From the NCBI GenBank assembly GCA_017694935.1, contig JADIME010000084.1, forward strand, positions 1 through 61,988: 61,988 nt of DNA, read 5' to 3'. This document shows, piece after piece, positions 42,191 to 51,102 of the stretch. The notes beneath the pieces were generated by a model that saw nothing but the letters and a program-made list of their open reading frames with translations, ran no database searches and was not told where the DNA came from. Position numbers and translations under genes: made by a program. Source of the DNA: Candidatus Merdivivens pullistercoris. GTDB taxonomy: Bacteria > Bacteroidota > Bacteroidia > Bacteroidales > UBA932. Numbering within the stretch: the stretch's first letter is position 1; every line of letters begins with the position of its first letter.

Positions 42191-43651
42191 TTACCCCCAA
42201 AAAGGGATGTATTCGACAAATTTCATAGAGGTATTGTTAGGGTCTTTCGGTTTGATTTTGTGGCATGCCAGAGCTTCCTTTATGACCAATGAAACTTGCG
42301 GCCTTTGCCGTTCACTCAATTTGAACCGTTCACGCAAACTTGAATTAGTCATGCCTCCTGCAGAGTAATATTGGATTATGCAGTGTTGATAGCAGGCCTC
42401 AACTCTTTCATGGAGGGTGAGTTTTGCAAACGGTTTAGGACTATACATCGTTACTCGGAAAGAATTTTCCAACTCTTCCAGTTTTAAAGGAGGCAGTCCG
42501 TATAATTCTATTGCCGAAACCGCCTTTTCGAATCCTGAACCGCGTTCCTCACATATTCCATATCTCCTGAAAGCTGATGCCAGTATTTCGTTACGCGATT
42601 CAGGTGTCGTTCTGATAAGCCTGTCTACCTTTTTTGACGGGAGCAATTTCCCGGGATTGGAAATTTCTATTCTGTCATTGAATATTTCAATCATTGGCCC
42701 GGCTCCCTTTACTGTAAAATCTTGATGAATCAATGCATTGGCAATCAGCTCTCTTAATGCTATTTCAGGATATATGGTAGTTTCGCTCCTAAGAGAGTTC
42801 CTTATGATTTCGTTGCTTGGAAGCAAGGCTTTGATGTAATTTATAAGATTCTCATAGCCTATTGCATAGCCTTTTGTCTCAATCTGTTCCTTTTCGGTTT
42901 CTTTCTTCGTGATTCCATTGTACTTTATTATGCGGATGCTTTTTCGTACAAGATTGTCGAATTGGTTCAGATCATAAGCGCAAGACAATGCCCCGAAGTT
43001 TAAAATATAATACCTGTTTTCTTCAACCTCTTTTATCATTTTTTCATCTTCCATCCAACGGAGTATTTCATCCGAAGTCTGGGGCGTAGGCTTGTCCAAT
43101 AATTTTAAAACGCTACGAAAATTCAGTAAATCAAATATTTCCGACGATGTTTTCAGTGTGCCGGCATACAATTCCTCGTAATGGATTGTTTTGCTGTTAA
43201 GCATCATGAATCCAAGTTCCTGACGAGAAGCTTTCCTTGTGCTTCCTCCGCTTCTGATATATGTGTCTTCTATTGATTTTGAGACCGAAACCGGTTTTAC
43301 CGGATTTTCTTTGATATGAATGAAAAGCAATGGTATATCTTTATATTTTTCAATTGTATGGTCAATACTGATTGCAGGGTTTAACGAGTCACGGCTAAGA
43401 TTGCTTATTTTAAGCACGATTTCTTCAGCTTTTTCCTTGGTGATGCCTTTCAGTTTTGCCGTATTGTCCTCTATTCCGAATACCATGAAGCCTCCGTCCG
43501 GATAATTGGCGAATGCCGAAAGGTGCTGGCAGAGTTTCTTATTGTCGGGAGACAGTTTTTCTTTCCAGTCTATTTCATTCATTTCGTGGGGAATAGGTTC
43601 TAATGACCGTTTCAGGCATTCCATTGCCTTATTTATCCAGATTTTACTCAT
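42191..43651 (-). CDS. AlbA_2 / Schlafen-type ATP-binding protein (putative HTH regulator)
   Basis: LSPDNKKLCQHLSAFANYPDGGFMVFGIEDN; IALRELIANALIHQDFTVKGAGPMIEIFNDRIEISNPG; GICEERGSGFEKAV. Confidence 0.85.
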   Translation of the reverse strand: MSKIWINKAMECLKRSLEPIPHEMNEIDWKEKLSPDNKKLCQHLSAFANYPDGGFMVFGIEDNTAKLKGITKEKAEEIVLKISNLSRDSLNPAISIDHTIEKYKDIPLLFIHIKENPVKPVSVSKSIEDTYIRSGGSTRKASRQELGFMMLNSKTIHYEELYAGTLKTSSEIFDLLNFRSVLKLLDKPTPQTSDEILRWMEDEKMIKEVEENRYYILNFGALSCAYDLNQFDNLVRKSIRIIKYNGITKKETEKEQIETKGYAIGYENLINYIKALLPSNEIIRNSLRSETTIYPEIALRELIANALIHQDFTVKGAGPMIEIFNDRIEISNPGKLLPSKKVDRLIRTTPESRNEILASAFRRYGICEERGSGFEKAVSAIELYGLPPLKLEELENSFRVTMYSPKPFAKLTLHERVEACYQHCIIQYYSAGGMTNSSLRERFKLSERQRPQVSLVIKEALACHKIKPKDPNNTSMKFVEYIPFWG

Positions 43652-43725
43652 GTCGTTTTTCTAATTAAGTAAAAACTTATTGATAATCAACAATATATCT
43701 TTTTTGTCGTTTTTCCGGTTAAGTA
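43650..43725. repeat. 76-bp direct repeat, copy 2 (leader of the AlbA_2 gene)
   Basis: matches 42112-42187 with one mismatch; subrepeats 43652-43671 and 43706-43725. Confidence 0.95.
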
Positions 43726-43737
43726 CAAATATAGGCA
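43726..43737 (-). promoter_or_regulatory. Bacteroidetes -7-like element for the AlbA_2 gene
   Basis: minus strand reads gcctaTATATTTGtac-like context (TAnnTTTG) abutting the 76-bp repeat. Confidence 0.45.
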
Positions 43738-43771
43738 TTTTTTTATCCGGTTGCTTGAAAATTTTCATAAA

Positions 43772-43840
43772 GATTATCCGCAAAATTACCCCTATGAAGA
43801 TGAAATCACTATCATGTCAGGGGTAATTTTGCGGATAATC
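43772..43840. repeat. 22-bp perfect inverted repeat, 25-bp loop, in a divergent intergenic region
   Basis: gattatccgcaaaattacccct (43772-43793) / aggggtaattttgcggataatc (43819-43840). Confidence 0.95.
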
Positions 43841-43878
43841 ATTTTTTTCTTAACTTGCAGGGAAATAATTTTGGCATT

Positions 43879-44340
43879 ATGGAAGTCTGGCATATTTGGG
43901 CTATCATAGCCCTCGTTTTTGTTATAATAGAGATTTTCACGGCAGGTTTTGCTGTCCTGTGCCTTGCTTTCGGAGCCGCAGCCGCTTCTGTTGCCGCGGC
44001 ATGTCAGGCGAGTTTCACATGGCAAATCGTCTGGTTCTCGGCGGTCACATTGGCGGCTTTCGTGCTTGTAAGGCCTTTATTGTTGAAGGCGTTCAAACGT
44101 GGCAGGCACGGACGTGAAAGCGGCGTGGACGCTTTGATCGGGAGGCAGGCCATGGTCACCGAGCGGATTTCTCCGGCAGACAATACCGGGAGAGTCGCAA
44201 TAGATGGTGATGACTGGAAAGCCGTGAGCGAGGACGGGCATGAAATAGACAAAGGGGAAAAAGTGACTGTCTCAGGCGTGGAAAGTGTCGTATTGAAAGT
44301 AAAAGATTGTAAGAAAGATAATACATTAAAACCTTATTGA
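43879..44340 (+). CDS. NfeD family membrane protein
   Basis: two to three TM helices, then OB-fold-like C-terminus LIGRQAMVTERISPADNTGRVAIDGDDWKAVSEDG; adjacent to SPFH gene. Confidence 0.85.
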   Translation: MEVWHIWAIIALVFVIIEIFTAGFAVLCLAFGAAAASVAAACQASFTWQIVWFSAVTLAAFVLVRPLLLKAFKRGRHGRESGVDALIGRQAMVTERISPADNTGRVAIDGDDWKAVSEDGHEIDKGEKVTVSGVESVVLKVKDCKKDNTLKPY

Positions 44341-44341
44341 T

Positions 44342-45322
44342 ATGGGAACTATGATTATCGTGGGCCTGATAGCCCTTATTGTCATCATTTTTGCGCTTTC
44401 CGGACTGAAAATCATCCAGCAGGGAGAAACCAAAGTAATCGAGAGGCTTGGAAAATACCACAGCACTCTTTCGTCCGGCATTAATATTATATGGCCTATA
44501 CTTGACAAGCCACGCAAGATATACTCGCGTTATGTACGTGAGGGTTATGGTGGCGAGGCGCATGTCGTTGTAAGGCTTTCCGACAGGATAGACCTTAGAG
44601 AGCAGGTCTATGATTTCCCGGGACAGAGCGTCATTACCAAGGACAATGTCACGACGCGGATAAACGCTTTGCTGTATTTTCAGATAGTAGACCCGTTCAA
44701 GGCGGTTTATGAGATAGACAATCTGCCCAATGCGATAGAAAAGCTGACACAGACTACGCTGAGGAACGTTATCGGCGAACTTGAATTGGACGAGACTCTC
44801 ACTTCGCGCGATACTATCAATTCGAAACTCCGCGCCGTCCTTGACGAGGCTTCCAACAAATGGGGAGTCAAGGTGAATCGTGTAGAACTTCAGGACATAA
44901 CCCCTCCTGAAAGTGTCCGCAATGCGATGGAACAGCAGATGCAGGCTGAACGAGAGAGGAGGGCAAAGATTCTGAAAGCCGAAGGGGAAAAGACATCCGC
45001 AATCCTCAAATCAGAGGGTGAAAAAGAGTCCCAGATCAACAGGGCCACGGCGGACAAAGAATCCCAGATACTTTTGGCTGAAGGCGAAGCCCGTGCGAAA
45101 ATCCTTCAGGCCGAGGCTGAAGCTACCGCTATTGCGAAAATCTCCGAGGCTATCCAGGGTACCGGCTCTAATCCGGCATCCTACATGCTTGCCGTCAAAT
45201 ATATCGAGACTATGAAAGAAATGGTCAGCGGCAAAGACAACAAGACGGTATATATGCCATACGAGGCTTCTTCCATGTTGAGCTCGCTCGGAGGGATTAA
45301 GGATCTGTTTGAGAAGCAATAG
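44342..45322 (+). CDS. SPFH/band 7 domain protein (paraslipin/QmcA-like)
   Basis: IIQQGETKVIERLGKYHSTLSSGINIIWP, VELQDITPPESVRNAMEQQMQAERERRAKIL. Confidence 0.92.
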   Translation: MGTMIIVGLIALIVIIFALSGLKIIQQGETKVIERLGKYHSTLSSGINIIWPILDKPRKIYSRYVREGYGGEAHVVVRLSDRIDLREQVYDFPGQSVITKDNVTTRINALLYFQIVDPFKAVYEIDNLPNAIEKLTQTTLRNVIGELELDETLTSRDTINSKLRAVLDEASNKWGVKVNRVELQDITPPESVRNAMEQQMQAERERRAKILKAEGEKTSAILKSEGEKESQINRATADKESQILLAEGEARAKILQAEAEATAIAKISEAIQGTGSNPASYMLAVKYIETMKEMVSGKDNKTVYMPYEASSMLSSLGGIKDLFEKQ

Positions 45323-45352
45323 GGTAGTAACTCCAAAAAATGGAGAACAAAT

Positions 45353-45411
45353 AAAAACACTTTTGGAAAAGCTAATTTTTACCAAAAAATCACTTTCCCA
45401 AAAGTGTTTTT
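45353..45411. repeat. 19-bp inverted repeat (one mismatch) upstream of DUF4143 ATPase; may double as SPFH terminator
   Basis: aaaaacacttttggaaaag (45353-45371) / ctttcccaaaagtgttttt (45393-45411). Confidence 0.85.
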
Positions 45412-45413
45412 TG

Positions 45414-45421
45414 TATATTTG
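45414..45421 (+). promoter_or_regulatory. Bacteroidetes -7-like element TATATTTG
   Basis: TAnnTTTG match 24 bp before the ATPase start codon. Confidence 0.5.
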
Positions 45422-45444
45422 CAGTCAAATAAGATCATAATATT

Positions 45445-46650
45445 ATGGATTATACCGACATTCAACCCCTGATAAATATTTATCATAGAAAACTGGCCGC
45501 TACGGATTTGCGTTTCAAGCGGTATCTGCATGACCGCATAGATTGGAGTTTGCGTTTGATAGGGATTAAAGGCGCACGCGGAGTGGGTAAAACGACGATG
45601 TTGTTGCAGCACATCAAGGAGTCATTCGGCAAGATCGACGATGCGTTATATGTATCGCTTGACAATCTGTGGTTTAATACTTATAAACTTGAAGATTTGG
45701 TCGAGTTTTTATATACACATGGTGTAATACATATTTATCTTGATGAAGTGCATAGGTATAAAGATTGGGCGGTATTGCTTAAAAATTTTTATGACAGTTA
45801 TCCAGATCTGAATATTGTTTATACAGGCTCGGCAATGCTTGCCATTGACAGTTCAAAGGCTGATTTGTCACGCCGGCAATCGTTATATTCTCTTAACGGT
45901 TTGTCATTCAGGGAATATCTTGCTTATGAAGGCGTAGTTTCAATACCAACTATAAGATTGGAAGAAATGCTTTTCAGTCATGTTGAATATGCTGTCGATG
46001 TAATATCCCGAGTCAAAGTCCTTAAATATTTTGACAAATATTTGCGTGAAGGTTATTATCCGTATTACAAAGAGGCCGGAAACGATTATCTTATGCGTGT
46101 GGGAGAGGTGGCGCGTCTTGTCATAGACAACGACATACCTTCCGTGGAAGATATAACTTATGCTACTGCACAAAAAATCAAGACATTATTAATGGTAATT
46201 GCCGGAAATGTTCCATTGGAACCGAATATCAGCAAGCTTTCATCACAGTTGGAATCTACGCGGGACCAGACATTGAAGATGTTGTATCTGCTTGACAGGG
46301 CGGATTTATTGCTTTTGCTTACTGAAAAGTTGAAAAATTACAAGCATTTGACCAGTCCTGAAAAAATCTATCTGAATAATACCAATCTGATGTATGCCTT
46401 ATCCGGGAAAATCTCGGAAGGCACTGTCCGGGAGACTTTTTTTGCAAATCAGGTAGGTGCTGTGACTGCCTTGACAATGCCGAAGCGGGGGGATTTCATG
46501 GCCGACGGAAAATATCTGTTCGAAGTCGGCGGAAGTAGCAAGACTTTTGATCAGATCGCCGGTATTCCCGACAGTTATCTTGCAATAGACGATATAGAAA
46601 CAGGCACCGGGAACAGAATTCCGCTATGGGTGTTCGGGTGTATGTATTAA
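45445..46650 (+). CDS. AAA ATPase, DUF4143 family
   Basis: GIKGARGVGKTTMLLQHIKESFG, HIYLDEVHRYKDWAVLLKNFYDSYPDLNIVYTGSAML. Confidence 0.88.
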   Translation: MDYTDIQPLINIYHRKLAATDLRFKRYLHDRIDWSLRLIGIKGARGVGKTTMLLQHIKESFGKIDDALYVSLDNLWFNTYKLEDLVEFLYTHGVIHIYLDEVHRYKDWAVLLKNFYDSYPDLNIVYTGSAMLAIDSSKADLSRRQSLYSLNGLSFREYLAYEGVVSIPTIRLEEMLFSHVEYAVDVISRVKVLKYFDKYLREGYYPYYKEAGNDYLMRVGEVARLVIDNDIPSVEDITYATAQKIKTLLMVIAGNVPLEPNISKLSSQLESTRDQTLKMLYLLDRADLLLLLTEKLKNYKHLTSPEKIYLNNTNLMYALSGKISEGTVRETFFANQVGAVTALTMPKRGDFMADGKYLFEVGGSSKTFDQIAGIPDSYLAIDDIETGTGNRIPLWVFGCMY

Positions 46651-46685
46651 ACAGTTTCTAAAAATCCAAGCAGTTTCTAAACAAT

Positions 46686-46723
46686 GAGGGTGGCCTTGAA
46701 ATCCCACCTTTCTGGCCACCCTC
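46686..46723. terminator. bidirectional stem-loop
   Basis: gagggtggcc ... ggccaccctc perfect 10-bp stem between convergent genes. Confidence 0.75.
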
Positions 46724-46739
46724 GATCAAGTAAAGCAGT

Positions 46740-46910
46740 TTATTCGGTTTTAAGCTTGAATACTATAGGGAATTGGAATGTGACATTGACAGGTTTGCCT
46801 TCAGTCATTCCGGGTTCCCATTCAGGAGACTCTTTGACTACCCTCAGGGCTTCGTTGTCCAGACTTTCATTGACTCCTTTAATGACTGACGGGTTTACAA
46901 GTTTCCCGCT
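46740..46910 (-). pseudogene. TonB C-terminal domain remnant, out of frame with the M56 peptidase
   Basis: minus-strand translation KLVNPSVIKGVNESLDNEALRVVKESPEWEPGMTEGKPVNVTFQFPIVFKLKTE*. Confidence 0.75.
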
Positions 46911-48328
46911 TTATTGAGTGGGTATTTCTTGTCGTCCTGCCCGGATTGTTCCGAAAAACTGTAGTTTATGACTATTCCTTCTCCATCGGAATCAGCTACT
47001 ATGTATATTGTTCCGAGTTTGCCTTCGAGGGCTACATCGTAGCCTTTGGTTTCCTGTATGTCCTTGCCGTTAATCTGGAATCTCACGTTTTTAGTCAGGT
47101 CGAAAAACAACTCGTTTTTATCGATGCCTTCGTCAGTGAGCGTTATCACTGTGGAGTTTCCGGATTCTTGTACAATTATCCCCTTCTTTTCAAGGAGTTC
47201 GTTCAGGCTGATTGTCTGAAGGGTCTTGCCGGTCTCATCGTCGATAAATGAAAATGAATGTACCATGTTTTCCGACTTGCTGTCTTTGGTTATCGACATG
47301 ATATATTCTCCGGATTTCGATTTCATTATGACTACGGCTTTGTCGTCATCGGAAGATTGTTTATCTTTGTCGTCTGTATAGTAGGAGGTTATTGATATGG
47401 AAGCCTGTCCCTGGCCGTCTTGTCCGTCGGCGGCAGTAGGAGGAATGTCTCCCGATACGACATAATCTATATCGGTTCTGGCATTGGCAATCAGGCATAT
47501 CCCGATCAGCGGGATTGCGAAAAGCACTCTGAGTGCTTTGGCGAAAGTTGATTTTTTACATGACATCATAGTAATACGTTTTTTAAGAGTACTGTGATTA
47601 AAGCTGTTGGTTATTGAGTGGCCGCTCATGCCAACGGCTTTTCTGATTAATAAAAGTTGGTATTGTGTAGCATTAATGCCGGATTTGAGCACTTCCCTGT
47701 CGGCCTCGTATTCATGGATGGACCGCAAGTCGCCGCGAAGCATCCAGATTACCGGATTGAACCATTGCAGGGCAGTGAACAGGTTGATGAACAGGATGTC
47801 CCATGAGTGGCCGAGGCGGATGTGGGCCTTTTCATGTATCAGGATTTCATCATGTTTTCCCGACCAGTCCTTTTCGGACATGATTATGTATTTCATCCAG
47901 CTGAAAGGGGCTGTATTGCCTTGGATTACGACTATTACAGTCCCGTCAGGCCGGGGAATCCTGTTGCCGTTGCGGATGATACGCATTACACTGTAAATTG
48001 ATAATAGGGTATTTGCAATTATCGCTATCGCCCCTGCCGCAAGGATGTACAGCAGGATATCGTCGATCGGAAATGTTTTTCCGGCCTGTCCTAAATCTGC
48101 CACAATCGGGATGTCTGCCGTGTTTCCAATACGTGCCGGGATTTCTACGGTTTTGTGTACCGTAATCCTGAGCAGCGGGAGAAGCGCGGATGCCATTGCC
48201 GAGCACAGAAGAACCGCCCTGTTCAGCCTGTGAAATGTCTCTTTGCTGAGCAACAGGCGGTAGAACAGGTAAAACACGGCAAACAGCACGGCCGTCTTTA
48301 TTTCATATATGAGAAAACCAGAAGTCAT
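46895..48328 (-). CDS. M56 family metallopeptidase (BlaR1-like)
   Basis: four TM helices, HDEILIHEKAHIRLGHSWDILF zinc motif. Confidence 0.9.
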   Translation of the reverse strand: MTSGFLIYEIKTAVLFAVFYLFYRLLLSKETFHRLNRAVLLCSAMASALLPLLRITVHKTVEIPARIGNTADIPIVADLGQAGKTFPIDDILLYILAAGAIAIIANTLLSIYSVMRIIRNGNRIPRPDGTVIVVIQGNTAPFSWMKYIIMSEKDWSGKHDEILIHEKAHIRLGHSWDILFINLFTALQWFNPVIWMLRGDLRSIHEYEADREVLKSGINATQYQLLLIRKAVGMSGHSITNSFNHSTLKKRITMMSCKKSTFAKALRVLFAIPLIGICLIANARTDIDYVVSGDIPPTAADGQDGQGQASISITSYYTDDKDKQSSDDDKAVVIMKSKSGEYIMSITKDSKSENMVHSFSFIDDETGKTLQTISLNELLEKKGIIVQESGNSTVITLTDEGIDKNELFFDLTKNVRFQINGKDIQETKGYDVALEGKLGTIYIVADSDGEGIVINYSFSEQSGQDDKKYPLNKAGNL

Positions 48329-48333
48329 ATTGT

Positions 48334-48712
48334 CTATTCCGATTCGTGTCCGCTGTCCGTCTTTTCTATCTCGCTGATGAGCGCCTTCAACTCTTCTACG
48401 GTGATTTTCTCTTCCCTGACAAGCTCAGATACGGCGTTCAGATATGAGTTTCCGAGGTAGTTGCTGATGATTCCGCTGAGGCTGTTCCTTCCGTACTCTT
48501 CCCGGCTTATGACAGGATAGTACTGATATGTGTTCCCGTATGCCTTGTGCGACAGGAAACCGTTGCTTTCGAGTATCCGCACCATAGTGGAAAGGGTATT
48601 GATGTGTGGGTGCGGCTCCGGGTAGAGGCTTTGCAGTTCCCTGACAAACATCGCCCCTTTGTCCCAGAACAGATTCATTATTTCATTTTCCCGTTTCGTC
48701 AATCTTTTCATG
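48334..48712 (-). CDS. BlaI/MecI/CopY family transcriptional repressor
   Basis: MKRLTKRENEIMNLFWDKGAMFVREL...HINTLSTMVRILESNGFLSHKAYGNTYQYYPVISREEY; paired with M56 gene. Confidence 0.92.
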
Positions 48713-48804
48713 TTACTTGAAGTTTTACGATGCAAATATAAAACTAATTTTTTTAGTTGCAACTATAAAAGTTAGTTAAATTCGGTATTTTTTCAAAAAA
48801 TCTC

Positions 48805-48850
48805 GAATCCGGGCGGATGTTTTTGCCGAATCCGGGCGGATGTTTTTGCC
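48805..48850. repeat. 23-bp perfect tandem duplication upstream of DUF4143 pseudogene
   Basis: gaatccgggcggatgtttttgcc x2 (48805-48827, 48828-48850). Confidence 0.95.
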
Positions 48851-48883
48851 AATTTAAATAAAATTAGTAATTTGGCCGCTGTT

Positions 48884-49767
48884 ATGAAAAAGATTGATTA
48901 TTTACCAAGATTAATAGACAGGAAAATCGAATCGTTGCTTGAAACTTTTGGCGCGATATGTATTGAAGGACCGAAATGGTGTGGTAAGACCTGGACCGGG
49001 ATGCACCATAGCAAAAGCAGTGTAATGCTTGGGGATCCTGCCGGGAATTTTCAGAATCGTCAGTTGGCGATGTTAAATCCGGCTTTGGTTCTTGACGGGG
49101 AAAATCCCAGATTGATAGATGAAAGCATGACAGATACAAGATAGAATTGCTGCTTAGGTCCCTGGCAAGGAATGAAAGTACGACTGCGACCAACAACAAA
49201 CTGATACAGGATATAAGCGATATTGATTCACAGACAATAAACAAAGAAACCCTGTCGGAATATCTTGAAGTTCTTGAAAGGCTGTTCCTTGTTGAAAATA
49301 TAAAACCGTTTTCCCCGGAATTGCGTTCCGGAATAAGGATAAAGCAGGCGAAGAAACGTCATTTTACGGATCCGTCGTTGGCCTGTGCGTTGCTTGGGGC
49401 AAACCGGGAAAGGCTGTCGGGGGATTTGAATACATACGGTTTCATGTTTGAATCATTGTGCGAGAGAGACCTTCTGACATACGCGGAAGCCATATCGGGT
49501 GAGCTTACGCATTTTCAGGATTATTCCAATAATGAAATCGATGCCATTATACAATCCGGTGATGGGAGATGGGGCTGCATTGAAATCAAACTCGGAATGA
49601 ACCAAGTGGACAAGGCTGCGGCAAATCTGTTGAAAATGAATAACTTTTTTAAAAATAACAGTTCTTCTTCTCCTGCGTTCCTTGCCGTAATATGCGGAAT
49701 GACGTCTGCGGCTTACAGAAGGCCGGACGGAGTATATGTAGTTCCGATAACATCTTTAAGACCTTAA
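48884..49767 (+). pseudogene. DUF4143 family ATPase with central deletion
   Basis: N-part IDYLPRLIDRKIESLLETFGAICIEGPKWCGKTWTG...GENPRLIDES ends at 49144; C-part LLRSLARNESTTATNNKLIQDIS...IDAIIQSGDGRWGCIEIKLG in another frame. Confidence 0.85.
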
Positions 49768-49844
49768 CAATAGTGAAAGTGAACCGTTTTTTTCTTATTT
49801 TTGTCTTCGACAGAAGGATTCTTCATATTTGAAAATTGGATGTT

Positions 49845-49985
49845 ATGGAAAAAGAACGGAAAGAACAACATTCGGAAGCAGATGGGATAATAAAAGACGG
49901 GCTTATGAAAAAAGCCGGGGAAGAACGTAAGAGCGAAGAAGAATTGATGAAAATGTGCATCATAACCAATATGATGACTCAATAA
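49845..49985 (+). CDS. small charged ORF (46 aa) upstream of galM
   Basis: MEKERKEQHSEADGIIKDGLMKKAGEERKSEEELMKMCIITNMMTQ; 12 bp before galM start. Confidence 0.3.
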   Translation: MEKERKEQHSEADGIIKDGLMKKAGEERKSEEELMKMCIITNMMTQ

Positions 49986-49997
49986 AAAATATCCGAT

Positions 49998-51047
49998 ATG
50001 ATAACAATAGAAACAGTACCTTGGGGCAAAGGCCCGGAAGGGGAAGACATCAATCTGTATAGGATGACAAACGCTGCCGGGGCATCGGTCGTACTTTCCG
50101 AGACGGGCGCCGGAATAGTGGAAATCAATGTTCCGGACAAAGAAGGGAAGATTGCCAATGTAGCTTTGGGATATGCCCGGCCGGAGGACTATTTCAATGA
50201 CGGCCCCTGCATGGGAAAGGTGCCGGGAAGGTATGCAAACAGGATAGCCGGTGCGAGGTTTTCTCTTGACGGGAAGGAATACAGGCTTCTTTCGGACAAG
50301 CCGGACTTTCAGCTTCACGGCGGTCCCGGAGGATATGCGGACAGGATATGGAAAGGGCGCGTGTCGGAAGGCGGGGTCGAATTCCTTTTGGAAGACCCTG
50401 ACGGGAAAAACGGTTATCCCGGCAATGTAGAGGCGTTTGTCCGTTACGAGTGGGATGACGAATGCCGCTTGACGCTGAGCCTCAGGGCTCACAGCGATGC
50501 TCCCACGGTAATAAATCTTACCAACCATGTTTATTTCAACCTCAAAGGCGAAGGAAACGGGGATATACTGGGACACGAACTTGCCCTTAATGCTTCGGAT
50601 TTTGTCGTGACGGATTCCAACCTCGTGCCTACCGGTGAAATAGCCACGGTAGCGGGGACACCGATGGATTTCACGGAACCCAAGGCAATCGGCCGCGATA
50701 TGGCGATGGATTTTCCGGCATTGAAATCAGGCAAGGGCTATGATTCCTGTTGGGTGATAGACGGCCGTCCGGGAGAACTGAACCTTGCGGCCCGTCTGGA
50801 AGAACGGCAGTCGGGACGTGTTCTGGAAGTATTGACCACTCAGCCCGGAGTGCAGGTCTATACGGGCAACTGGCTCAGCGGCTGCCCGAAAGGCAGGGGC
50901 GGGGCGGAATACCATGACTACTACGGTGTAGCCCTTGAATGCCAGCATCTTCCGGATTCGCCCAACCATCCGGATTTTCCTTCTACGGTGTTGAGGCCCG
51001 GGGAAGAGTTCAATGAGTTGATAATTTATAAATTTTCAATAAGATAA
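49998..51047 (+). CDS. galM: aldose 1-epimerase (galactose mutarotase)
   Basis: GKVPGRYANRIAGARFSLDGKEYRL, LTNHVYFNLKGEG, GVQVYTGNWLSG, ALECQHLPDSPNHPDFPSTVL. Confidence 0.95.
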   Translation: MITIETVPWGKGPEGEDINLYRMTNAAGASVVLSETGAGIVEINVPDKEGKIANVALGYARPEDYFNDGPCMGKVPGRYANRIAGARFSLDGKEYRLLSDKPDFQLHGGPGGYADRIWKGRVSEGGVEFLLEDPDGKNGYPGNVEAFVRYEWDDECRLTLSLRAHSDAPTVINLTNHVYFNLKGEGNGDILGHELALNASDFVVTDSNLVPTGEIATVAGTPMDFTEPKAIGRDMAMDFPALKSGKGYDSCWVIDGRPGELNLAARLEERQSGRVLEVLTTQPGVQVYTGNWLSGCPKGRGGAEYHDYYGVALECQHLPDSPNHPDFPSTVLRPGEEFNELIIYKFSIR

Positions 51048-51102
51048 TCATAATATTTTATGCTTTTATTTGTTGGAACGGAAATATTTGTGAGGGGGAA
51101 AA

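Noticed and set aside
42112-43725. CRISPR array (20-bp repeats separated by spacers)
   Set aside because: Only four copies, two pairs separated by a whole gene, and the intra-pair spacers are identical; no cas genes.
49764-50576. 270-aa minus-strand ORF
   Set aside because: Mostly antisense to galM, which has strong family motifs.
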